A stretch of DNA of 64,000 bases, from positions 1 to 64,000 of the forward strand of contig DATGCX010000276.1 in the NCBI GenBank assembly GCA_035311445.1, read 5' to 3'. The notes beneath the pieces were generated by a model, which did no database searches, was not told the DNA's origin, and was given only the letters and a program-made list of their open reading frames with translations. The first letter of the stretch is position 1, and every line of letters begins with the position of its first letter. This stretch comes from JAJPKK01 sp035311445 (GTDB lineage Bacteria; Pseudomonadota; Alphaproteobacteria; Rhizobiales; Xanthobacteraceae). Shown here piece by piece: positions 1-7,680 of this stretch. The position numbers and the translations under genes are program-made.

Positions 1-810
1 TTCGATCGTAGTGGTTTCATATTGGGAGAGTTCCATTTTTGCCCGTTCCGCGAGGAACTTCAGGCGAGCGAACTTGCTCCGATGAGCCTCATTGTCGCGA
101 CGGAAGTTCTCAAAATTCATCGCCTCCGCGATCTTGGGCGTCAGCACCTTATCGACGATTTCCCAATCCAGGTTCTTTCCGCCGATGAAATTATCGCCGT
201 TGTGGCCAAGAACCGTGAGAACGCCGTCTTTCGATGAAATGAGCGCCACGTCGAACGTGCCGCCACCCAGGTCATATACCAGCCAATTTTCATTGGTGGC
301 GGTAGCAAAGCCATAGGAGATGGCCGCGGCAATTGGCTCCTGCAACAGCACCACGTGCTTGAAGCCGGCGAGATTGCCTGCGCGCTTCGTCGCCTCACAT
401 TGAAGGACAGAAAATGCAGCCGGAATGGTGATTACGGCAGTTGTCGTATCGAACTTCGGGTATTTTCGCAGGATGTCATGCACTAAGCACTTTAGTATCT
501 CTGAGGAAATTTCCTCTGCGCTCATCTCGATGCCGGCGCGCTCAAAATAGAATTTCTCGGGCGTACCGATGATGCGCTTCACCTCAGGCTTGAAATTTTT
601 GACACCTGCTTCGGAAGCGTCAGAATAAAGAGACTCGTATGCTCTCTGGCCAACGACTTTGTTTCTAGCTTTGTCGAAGCCGAATACCGAAGGCGTGTAC
701 TCCAAACCACCGGGCTTCTTCACAATTTCAATCATGCCGTTGTTATTGACTGCCACCGAGGAGTTGGTTGTGCCAAGGTCAATTCCGATGGAAATCGTTC
801 GGTATGTCAC
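1..810 (-). CDS. Hsp70/DnaK-family protein, divergent (3' end outside window)
   Basis: Reading the minus strand from a GTG at 810 gives 270 codons, open to the window edge. The phosphate-1 motif 'GIDLGTTNSS' lies near the N-terminus and 'YDLGGGTFD' follows around residue 185, so this is the ATPase domain of an Hsp70. A strong GGAGGGGG ribosome site sits just before the GTG; the nearby ATG is followed at once by TGA. The sequence around these motifs is not that of housekeeping DnaK, and no grpE or dnaJ is next to it, so I take it as an accessory Hsp70. The substrate-binding part is not in the window. Confidence 0.9.
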   Translation of the reverse strand, partial: MTYRTISIGIDLGTTNSSVAVNNNGMIEIVKKPGGLEYTPSVFGFDKARNKVVGQRAYESLYSDASEAGVKNFKPEVKRIIGTPEKFYFERAGIEMSAEEISSEILKCLVHDILRKYPKFDTTTAVITIPAAFSVLQCEATKRAGNLAGFKHVVLLQEPIAAAISYGFATATNENWLVYDLGGGTFDVALISSKDGVLTVLGHNGDNFIGGKNLDWEIVDKVLTPKIAEAMNFENFRRDNEAHRSKFARLKFLAERAKMELSQYETTTIE

Positions 811-835
811 ATCCCCCTCCAGAATTCGACAAGCC

Positions 836-1027
836 CTAAGCAATGGAGAGGCTGGATGCCGGTATACACACGGAGTCCTTCCTCTTGTTGAACGCCGAGC
901 GGTCCTCTTCGAAGGTGGCCGCCTTGTCAAGCGCCGCATCAAAGCCGCGATTGGCGCGGTTGTTGTTGCGCTTCGCCGGTTTAGTGGCGTCGTATCCGTC
1001 GGCCTTCCTTGGTGGTCCGTCCCGCAT
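836..1027 (-). CDS. Possible small charged protein upstream of the Hsp70 gene
   Basis: Short open frame of 63 codons starting at an ATG preceded by AGGGGGAAGTG, a plausible ribosome site. It has G/C-rich third codon positions in its first two thirds and ends about 25 bases before the Hsp70 start, in the same direction. The product is rich in Lys, Arg, Asp and Asn with no motif I recognise. It overlaps the 3' end of the degenerate antitoxin reading frame, so it may be chance. Confidence 0.3.
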   Translation of the reverse strand: MRDGPPRKADGYDATKPAKRNNNRANRGFDAALDKAATFEEDRSAFNKRKDSVCIPASSLSIA

Positions 1028-1224
1028 CACTTCCCCCTTGTTCTTGTCGTTCGACGCATCGATTAATCCGAGGTTCTGTTCCGACAAAGCGCTCATATTC
1101 CTCGATCGCCATCACTACGATGACGGCGCGGCCGTGCTTTTCGATGACGACTGGCTCGGCGCGAGCGGTATCGAGCAATCGCTCGAAGCCATTTTTTCGC
1201 GCCCTTGGCCGAGACACACTTTAT
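981..1224 (-). pseudogene. Phd/YefM-type antitoxin, frameshifted
   Basis: One minus-strand frame reads 'NGFERLLDTARAEPVVIE' then 'VMAIEEYERF', the typical body of a Phd/YefM antitoxin. The expected N-terminus ('KCVSAKGAK', like KTVSARDAK) is in the neighbouring frame. The two join at a run of six A on the minus strand (about 1190-1195), so a one-base indel in a homopolymer explains the break. The expected start position holds ATA rather than ATG. No RelE or PIN toxin follows. Intact copies of this type would bind DNA and neutralise a toxin; this one is probably dead, unless the break is a sequencing error. Confidence 0.55.
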
Positions 1225-1806
1225 GAAAACCCACCCAGAGTACCCATTATGACCATTTTGGGGAGCAACTGCAATGTCGGCTGGTTGCATCAAGCGAGTT
1301 CGGATTGATAAGCGGGCTCAGGGACGCCGCCGCTCGCGCGGTCCAGGTGGCGCCTTCGGCGCTCGTTCGGGCCGCGTCATCGTTCGTCCGACCAGAAAGG
1401 ACAGGGAGTTTCGCGAGTTGGTTATAAGACAGCAAGGTTTCGGTCCGGATCGCCGCGCGAATTGCCCGCGCGATGACTCTCGATCCGTTGGGAAAGGCGG
1501 TCAAGGAGCCACCGCCGACCGAAAGCTGGCTGATTCGCGAACTCGGCTACGATTTGCTGATTTCGCCCATGAGCGAGAGTTCCGAGACGGTGATGTTGCG
1601 CCCGGAAAATGGGGGGTCCGCATTCCCCCGGGGGCGCCACGAGCTCGTGTTCGGCGGACAGCCCAACGATTTCGCCATCGCCGGCATCATTACTGATCCG
1701 ACCCAATGCGTGGAGGGCGTCGCCACTGGCCGAGGCCTTGCATTTTACGAGTGTCGCAAGTCCCCATAGCTGGGCCCGTGGAGGTTGAACACGCGACCCC
1801 CGATTA
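1225..1806. other. Intergenic stretch with no convincing gene
   Basis: Several open frames cross this 580-base stretch on both strands, but none has a recognisable domain, a good ribosome site or a clear partner. A sequence near 1611-1636 resembles the T-arm and acceptor end of a tRNA but has no matching 5' half. Confidence 0.5.
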
Positions 1807-2745
1807 TCACTTTGATTTCTGCTTTTGCTTTCGGCTGACAGGAACCGCCGGCGGCGGCGCAGCGACATAGGCGAAGTAGAGCTGGGCGAAGTCGAATGCC
1901 AGCTGGTAGCACACCGTGAGGGTACGGGTCTCATCATTCCAAGTCGCGTTGGGGCCGCTGCAGCTCAGCATTTGCATAGTGAAAGGCGCTGGCCACGCAT
2001 ACTCAGATGCGGACCGTTCGGCCACCGTTTCCAATATTCGAATCGCCCGAAACGACCGGGCGAATATCTCCAAATCCCCCTGCGCCTCACCATAGACCAC
2101 ATTGATTTTGGTCTCGGGTTGGTCGGGCGTGCGGCGAGCAGGCCTCAGCACCGTCTCCCAGGACCGCGAAGCCTTTGTGTAGTCCCGCTTACAGCTCTGC
2201 TGGCGGGATTCGGGCATCTTCGCCTCATCGGCGAGGTTCTTGAATTTGGCCGGGTCGGAGCCGACCATTAAGCATACAATCTGATATGCGCGTTGCGGAC
2301 TGAGATTATGCTCGTCGTAGTAAAGGGGCTTGGCACCTGTTTGCTGATCTCGCCGCTCGTTGAGGAACCAACCCTGTGACGCGTTGGCAAGCACGCGCTG
2401 GGAAAAGCTGGTTCCTATCTTGAGCATCGTGATGGCCGAGAAGGTATCCGCCTGGTCCTCTTCGCGCCCGAGCACCGGCACATTCATGTCGTTCATGATG
2501 ACGTGCCCTATTTCATGGAGCAAAATAAAAAGTGTATTGCCGACGACGAATTCCACCCGATCGATGCGCTGTTGCTGAGAAAGGTCTTTGAGACGCGGAT
2601 AGCTTTGGAGCGTACGCGCAAGCTCCTCGATCCGCTGTTGAAATGGCGGTGACCCCGATGGAGCCGGTTGTCCTGCGGCTACGCCGCAGCCGATCAGCAG
2701 CACACAAGATATGGCGCAGATAAGAAGATGGCGCTGCGATGTCAT
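1807..2745 (-). CDS. DUF4344-type putative metallopeptidase, lipoprotein
   Basis: 312 residues. The N-terminus is a lipoprotein-like signal with lipobox LIGC (Cys20). The zinc-binding motif HEIGH is at residues 77-81, and a third acidic ligand is likely in 'REEDQAD' (94-100). This arrangement is typical of the DUF4344 putative metallopeptidases common in Bradyrhizobium and relatives. The start was chosen at MTSQRH because it directly precedes the signal peptide; the frame is open further upstream without a signal. It probably acts in the cell envelope. No substrate is known. It lies downstream of a SUKH gene on the same strand, 133 bases apart. Confidence 0.8.
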   Translation of the reverse strand: MTSQRHLLICAISCVLLIGCGVAAGQPAPSGSPPFQQRIEELARTLQSYPRLKDLSQQQRIDRVEFVVGNTLFILLHEIGHVIMNDMNVPVLGREEDQADTFSAITMLKIGTSFSQRVLANASQGWFLNERRDQQTGAKPLYYDEHNLSPQRAYQIVCLMVGSDPAKFKNLADEAKMPESRQQSCKRDYTKASRSWETVLRPARRTPDQPETKINVVYGEAQGDLEIFARSFRAIRILETVAERSASEYAWPAPFTMQMLSCSGPNATWNDETRTLTVCYQLAFDFAQLYFAYVAAPPPAVPVSRKQKQKSK

Positions 2746-2878
2746 TGTGAGTACCTGCCGCGAACCCGTCGCGAAAATCATGGGCTTGATTACGCAAGCT
2801 CTGACTTCCCGAAGCCGCGACGGCCCAGCTAAACATCTATCCAAGATTTCGTCATGCCCAGAACTTGCGGCACGCGGG

Positions 2879-3328
2879 TCAATCGTCGGCTGCGATGAGT
2901 TCAAGAATTGACTCAAACCATCGCCTGTAGTCGGGGGCCAGAACACGCCATTGATCATTTTGTGCTTCGTGATTCCATTCTACCACCGGACATTCGTCTT
3001 CTTTCCCGCTGCCGATCTCGAGGCAGTCCAAATTACCGAAACCGTCTCTGCGCAGCGGTAGCAATGTCGTTGGAAATCCGCCAGGACGTTCACGGAGCCC
3101 GCGGGTGGATTCTACTATGTCCAGATAGGGCGGCCCTCCAAGCCCGATAAATTCTTCGGAATCGACTCCGCCGCATCCCAGTTCCCTCAGGAATGAACGA
3201 AACGTCAATGGGAATCGAACACCAAGCGCACGTTCGGCGGAGTCGATTTTGGCTTCAGACGCTCCCCCTACAAAGTCAGTTTCCACGGCAGGTAAGCGTT
3301 GCCTCACCAAGTCTGCGTAGGGTCCCAT
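2879..3328 (-). CDS. SMI1/KNR4 (SUKH) family protein
   Basis: 149 residues with the SUKH pattern: an N-terminal 'IDSAERALGVRFPLTFRSFL' block, then 'GGPPYLDIVESTRGLRER' and a C-terminal aromatic segment 'WFESILELI'. SUKH proteins are mostly immunity proteins against polymorphic toxins, or scaffold-like proteins. No toxin gene or toxin C-terminal fragment is visible next to it, so its partner, if any, is elsewhere or lost. The ribosome site before the ATG is weak. Confidence 0.8.
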   Translation of the reverse strand: MGPYADLVRQRLPAVETDFVGGASEAKIDSAERALGVRFPLTFRSFLRELGCGGVDSEEFIGLGGPPYLDIVESTRGLRERPGGFPTTLLPLRRDGFGNLDCLEIGSGKEDECPVVEWNHEAQNDQWRVLAPDYRRWFESILELIAADD

Positions 3329-3511
3329 GTTCGCCGTCCGATCACGTCCACATATCCGAGTGTCATCAGCTCTCTACGGCTTGTGGCGGACATCCAGCCT
3401 CGTGAGTAGAAACAAGACGCGGCATGACGAACGCCGCGATGATGATCTCGATGGATGGCACGCATGCAGGTGCGCAATGCCGAGAGATCCGGATTGCGCA
3501 CCTGCCACCGT

Positions 3512-5686
3512 TTACACCGTCCTGATGCCTTCATGCATCAGCGGGATCGAACGCAGCCGCTTGCCGGTCGCCGCGAAAATCGCGTTGAGCACGGCAGGGG
3601 CCGCGACCGACACGGTCGGTTCGCCGACACCACCCCAGAACCCGCCCGACGGCATCACGATAACCTCGACTCGCGGCATCTCGCGGATGCGGAGCGAGTT
3701 GTAGGTATCGAAGTTGGTCTGCTCGATGGCGCCGTCCTTGACGGTGCACTCGCCGTAAAGCAGCGCCGACAGGCCGAACACGAACGACCCTGCCACCTGC
3801 CGCTCGATCTGCGCCGGATTGACGGCGTGGCCCGGATCGATCGCCGCCACGATGCGGTGCATCTTCAGGGTGCCCTGTGGACTCACCGACACCTCGGCGC
3901 AGGCAGCCACGTAGCTGCCGTGGGACATGTACTGAGCGAGGCCGCGATAGACGCCCTGCGGCGCCTGCGTCGACCAGCCCGCCTTGTCGGCCACCGCCTT
4001 GAGCACGGCCGCGTGTTTCGGCTTGAGGAATTTCAGCCGGAACGCGAGCTTATCTTGGCCGAGCGCGTCGGCGACCTCATCGATGAAGCACTCGGTGTAG
4101 ATTGCGTTATGGTTCACGTTCACGCCGCGCCAGAAGCCGGCGAGAATGTGGGTGTTGCGCATCGCATGGTCGATGAGGAGGTTCGAGAAGTTGTAGCCGA
4201 AATTGCCCTCCGGGGAATTCGGCGACAGCCCCTGGAACACCACCGGGTCCATGCCGCTCGGGTCCATTCGCTCGGGCGCGAGGGAAGCCGAGATCGACTG
4301 GCCGGAAATACGCATGTGGAAGCCGACCATGTTGCCGGCCGCGTCGATGCCGGCGGTGAGCTTCGCCTGGGTGACCGGGTGGTACCCGCAGTGGGTCATG
4401 TCCTCTTCGCGCGACCAGATCAGCTTGATCGGCGTACCGGGCATCTGTTTGGCAATGGCTACCGCCTGGCGGACGTAATCGACGCGGCCTCTGCGGCCAA
4501 AACCGCCGCCGCACAGGAATTTGTGCACGTCACACTTGGCGATCGGCAAGCCGGATTCCTCCGACACCGCTGCTAGCGCGGCTTCGCCGTTCTGGGTCGG
4601 CCCCCACACCTCGCACCTGTCTGCCGTGTAGAGCGCCGTCATGTTCATGGGCTCCATGGTGGCGTGGTTCTGGTACGGATAGTTGTAGACCGCCTCGATC
4701 CTGCGCGCCGCGCCTGCGAGAGCGGACTTGGCGTCGCCCGCCTTGTTGCCCACGAAAGCCTGCTCAGCGTCGAGGCCGCCCTTGAGGAAATTGGCGATCG
4801 AAGCGCTCGACACCTTGCCGGCCTCGCCCGGATCCCACACGATCGGCAATGCCTCGATCGCCTTGTGGGCGCGCCAATAGCTGTCCGCGATCACGGCGAC
4901 GCCGGAATCGCCGACCTGCACGACCTTTTTGACGCCCGGCATGCCGGCGACCTTGGCGGCATCGAAGCTCTTGATCTTGCCGGTGCGGACCGGCGAGTCC
5001 TTGACGGTGGCGACCAGCATGCCGGGCATCTTGATGTCGATGCCATAGACCTGCTTGCCGGTGAGTTTATCGGCGGTGTCGAGCCGCTTGAGGCCCTTGC
5101 CGGCAATTTTCCAGTCCTTCGGGTCCTTGAGCTTGATGTCCTTCGGGGCGTCGAGCTTGGCGGCCGCTTCCGCGACCTCGCCGTATGTGATCGTACGGCC
5201 CGAAGCCTGATGGGTGATCACACTGTTCGCGGCGTTGCATTCAGCTGCCGGCACTTTCCATTCATTAGCCGCGGCCTGGATCAGCATGATGCGGGCGGCG
5301 GCGCCGGCCTCGCGAACATATTGCTGCGAGGTACGGATGCCGCGGCTGCCGCCGGTCGACATGTCGCCATAGATGCGCTTGCGCGCGAGGCTCTGACCGG
5401 GCGTCGGATATTCGGTGGTGACCTTGGTCCAGTCGCATTCGAGCTCTTCGGCAACCAGTTGGGCGAGCCCGGTGAGCGAGCCTTGGCCCATTTCGGAACG
5501 GGCGATACGGATCACCACGGTGTCGTCGGGCCGGATCACGACCCAGGCATTGACTTCGGGCGAGCCGTCCGCGGCGCGCACGATGTCCGGGCCGAACGGA
5601 AGATGCAGACCAAGCGCGAGGCCGCCGCCAATTGCAGCGGAGCCGATCACGAACGAGCGGCGATCAAAATTTGGGGCGTCATTCAT
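3512..5686 (-). CDS. Molybdopterin-binding subunit of an aldehyde oxidase/isoquinoline 1-oxidoreductase-type enzyme
   Basis: 724 residues, large subunit of a xanthine-dehydrogenase-family hydroxylase. It starts with a twin-arginine signal ('FDRRSFVIGSAAIGGG'), so the complex should be exported folded to the periplasm. The molybdenum-site glycine loop 'GGGFGRRGR' and the catalytic-glutamate motif 'GVGEPTVSVAAPA' are present. The ATG at 5686 has GGAGGG upstream and follows the stop of the [2Fe-2S] subunit by 11 bases, so the two are co-transcribed and probably translationally coupled. No cytochrome c third subunit is adjacent. The exact substrate (an N-heterocycle or aldehyde) cannot be read from sequence. 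Confidence 0.92.
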   Translation of the reverse strand: MNDAPNFDRRSFVIGSAAIGGGLALGLHLPFGPDIVRAADGSPEVNAWVVIRPDDTVVIRIARSEMGQGSLTGLAQLVAEELECDWTKVTTEYPTPGQSLARKRIYGDMSTGGSRGIRTSQQYVREAGAAARIMLIQAAANEWKVPAAECNAANSVITHQASGRTITYGEVAEAAAKLDAPKDIKLKDPKDWKIAGKGLKRLDTADKLTGKQVYGIDIKMPGMLVATVKDSPVRTGKIKSFDAAKVAGMPGVKKVVQVGDSGVAVIADSYWRAHKAIEALPIVWDPGEAGKVSSASIANFLKGGLDAEQAFVGNKAGDAKSALAGAARRIEAVYNYPYQNHATMEPMNMTALYTADRCEVWGPTQNGEAALAAVSEESGLPIAKCDVHKFLCGGGFGRRGRVDYVRQAVAIAKQMPGTPIKLIWSREEDMTHCGYHPVTQAKLTAGIDAAGNMVGFHMRISGQSISASLAPERMDPSGMDPVVFQGLSPNSPEGNFGYNFSNLLIDHAMRNTHILAGFWRGVNVNHNAIYTECFIDEVADALGQDKLAFRLKFLKPKHAAVLKAVADKAGWSTQAPQGVYRGLAQYMSHGSYVAACAEVSVSPQGTLKMHRIVAAIDPGHAVNPAQIERQVAGSFVFGLSALLYGECTVKDGAIEQTNFDTYNSLRIREMPRVEVIVMPSGGFWGGVGEPTVSVAAPAVLNAIFAATGKRLRSIPLMHEGIRTV

Positions 5687-5697
5687 GGCTTCCCTCC

Positions 5698-6147
5698 TCA
5701 CGCGTTGGCGGCGGCGTGAATGGCCGCGCGCACCTGCTGGAAGGTGCCGCAACGGCAGATGTTGGTAATGGCAGCGTCGATATCGACGTCGGTCGGCTTG
5801 GGCTTATTCTTGAGCAGATCGGCGACCGCCATGATCATGCCGGACTGGCAATAGCCGCATTGCGGCACGTCGTGTTCGAGCCAGGCCTGCTGCACCTTGT
5901 GCAGCACGCCATTGGAGGCGAGGCCCTCGATGGTGGTGATCTCCTTGCCGGCCACGTCGGACAGCTGCACCGAGCAGGACCGCGTCGCGACGCCGTTGAT
6001 GTGGACCGTGCAGGCGCCACACTGGGCGATACCGCACCCATATTTGGTGCCGGTCATGCCGAGCGTGTCCCGCAACACCCACAACAGCGGGGTGTCGGGT
6101 TCGACGTCGACGTTGTGGCTTTGACCATTGACGATGAGGGTTGGCAT
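5698..6147 (-). CDS. (2Fe-2S)-binding subunit of the same molybdenum hydroxylase
   Basis: 149 residues, small subunit. Cys38, 43, 46 and 58 form the plant-type [2Fe-2S] site; Cys97, 100, 131 and 133 form the second, helical-domain [2Fe-2S] site ('QCGYCQSGM' and 'ICRCGT'). This is the full set expected for IorA/CoxS-type subunits. There is no signal peptide, as expected if it is exported together with its twin-arginine partner. The start ATG at 6147 has GGGAGA upstream. It is the first gene of the operon, so the promoter should lie above 6148. Confidence 0.93.
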   Translation of the reverse strand: MPTLIVNGQSHNVDVEPDTPLLWVLRDTLGMTGTKYGCGIAQCGACTVHINGVATRSCSVQLSDVAGKEITTIEGLASNGVLHKVQQAWLEHDVPQCGYCQSGMIMAVADLLKNKPKPTDVDIDAAITNICRCGTFQQVRAAIHAAANA

Positions 6148-6933
6148 TCGGTGTCTCCCGTTGGTCGCCTGCGATGAGGCGAAATAGGTTGTGCGCAAGC
6201 GGTTGCCTGGGATGTGGTCGAAAGGTTCCGCGCGTCAGGCGCGAGCATAGCTGGTTTTAAAGCCGATGAGAATTCGCCCGCCGGGCCGATCTTGCGCCGC
6301 CTTAGGGCCACATAGGTGGATCGCGTCCACGACTTCACTTTCGAGGCCTGCTCAGGCTTCACTCGCGTTACGGCCCGCTGGATTGCTCAGCCGCCCAAGA
6401 CGGCCTTTGTCACAAGGCTCCGGCCCGGCCAGTTACCCAGCCAAGCCGCTTGTCAGCTACCAGAGCTACCGACTTCTCTCCGGGTAGATTCCTCCTCTAC
6501 TGATGTTACGCGTCTTCCTGGCGCACTATGGATTCAGGGCCGCTTCGCGGTGCCCGGAATGGCGCTACATATGAGTCGAAATTCGAGAACATTGAACCAT
6601 CCAAACGATCCGCGGCGATTGGATCGGCATGCTTTCTCTGCTGGCAGGGAATTTGGCAGGGAATCTTTTGAATTCCACGTGGAGCTGGCGACTACGGGAG
6701 CAGTTTTGCACCCGCGCCTTTAATATCTTACGGCAAATTCCCTACTTGCGTTGCGCAGCGAATTTTCCAAAGAGGGCAAAGCAATTCGACTCGTGGGCGC
6801 AGGGGATCTCTCGGCACCGCAGAGAACGACGCTGCAATCGTGCTGAACGGGCATCAGTAACACATCAATGCTGCCGGACAGCGGCTCCCGAAGTGCAGGT
6901 GGCTGGATGGAGTAAGGCTGGTAACTCTTGCTG
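6148..6933. other. 786-base stretch without a clear gene
   Basis: No convincing gene. The upper part should hold the promoter of the molybdenum hydroxylase operon. Positions about 6340-6560 translate on the plus strand to a segment ('GFTRVTARWIAQPP' and onward) that I associate with recurring spurious ORFs in related genomes, which would mean a conserved non-coding or repeat sequence. I cannot confirm that from this sequence alone. Confidence 0.4.
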
Positions 6934-7146
6934 TTACCGAGCAGAGGTACGGTCCTGAGCTAAAGGGGCAGCTGCGGACGAGCGCAACCGCTCCTCGGCT
7001 CGCTCGGCAATGCGATCGTATTCGGCGGCAATCGCCAGCATCGTCCGGCGCGCCTCGGTATCTCCCAGTTGCTCTGCATGGACGCTGGCTTCCTCCGCCC
7101 TGTTGCGCCAGTGCTTCGGGTTGTCCCGCAGCTTCGCTTCGTGCAT
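6934..7146 (-). CDS. Small helical protein of the Rhizobiales 'WRxRAEEA' type
   Basis: 70 residues, with 'HWRNRAEEASVHAEQLGD' and 'RTMLAIAAEYDRIAERAEER'. Small proteins of this pattern are very common and multicopy in Bradyrhizobium and relatives. They are cytoplasmic, predicted all-helical and have no assigned function. The ATG at 7146 has GAGGGC upstream. It stands alone. Confidence 0.75.
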   Translation of the reverse strand: MHEAKLRDNPKHWRNRAEEASVHAEQLGDTEARRTMLAIAAEYDRIAERAEERLRSSAAAPLAQDRTSAR

Positions 7147-7680
7147 TGCTCAGCCCTCTATTCAGCCGCGGACGCCTCTGCGGACGGCAGGCTAAACGAC
7201 ACGTCCGAACCCGGTCTCTTCGGCGACTTCTGCAATGCGTTGGTCCGCGACAGCGATTGCAATACCGGAGTCGCACTCATGGGATTGCTCGGCATGAACG
7301 CGCGCAGCGCTCTACGCCAGCACCCCTAATGCTTAGAATAGTCCAAGGGTTTTGCAGTCAACTCCTCAACGCGGCAGGAGTTCCCGCTAAGACGGGCTGA
7401 TCATTCGCGAACAGAAAAGAACCGAGGCGATTGTCGAACCGACCTTTACCTATCGATCCCCGAGCATGCCATCACTGCCCATCATGCGAGCGAACAACCT
7501 TGGTACCGCAGCCGCTTCGACCTCGCGACGAATCCTCTGCAGTGGAATCAGTCAAAGGATCTTGTGGTATCGCAACGCGCTCTGAAAACTGACAGCGTCA
7601 CTTCTACGACCGGCGCTGGCGCTCTTGCGCTCAACCCGGCGCCCGCCCCTGGCGAGCGGGAGCCGGGTCGTTACGTCCGA
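7147..7680. other. Intergenic stretch, nothing recognised
   Basis: 534 bases with only short overlapping open frames. No motif, repeat or RNA fold was recognised. The left end should carry the promoter of the small helical protein and the right end any terminator of the glycine-repeat gene. Confidence 0.5.

Noticed and set aside
1611..1636. tRNA 3'-end-like sequence with a T-arm-like hairpin and a CGCCAC end
   Set aside because: The loop is not a standard T-loop, the end is CCACGA rather than CCA, and no acceptor, D-arm or anticodon partner lies upstream.
3455..5719. Long plus-strand open frames opposite the molybdenum hydroxylase gene
   Set aside because: They mirror the GC-rich third positions of the minus-strand gene, which has complete family motifs; no ribosome sites or domains.
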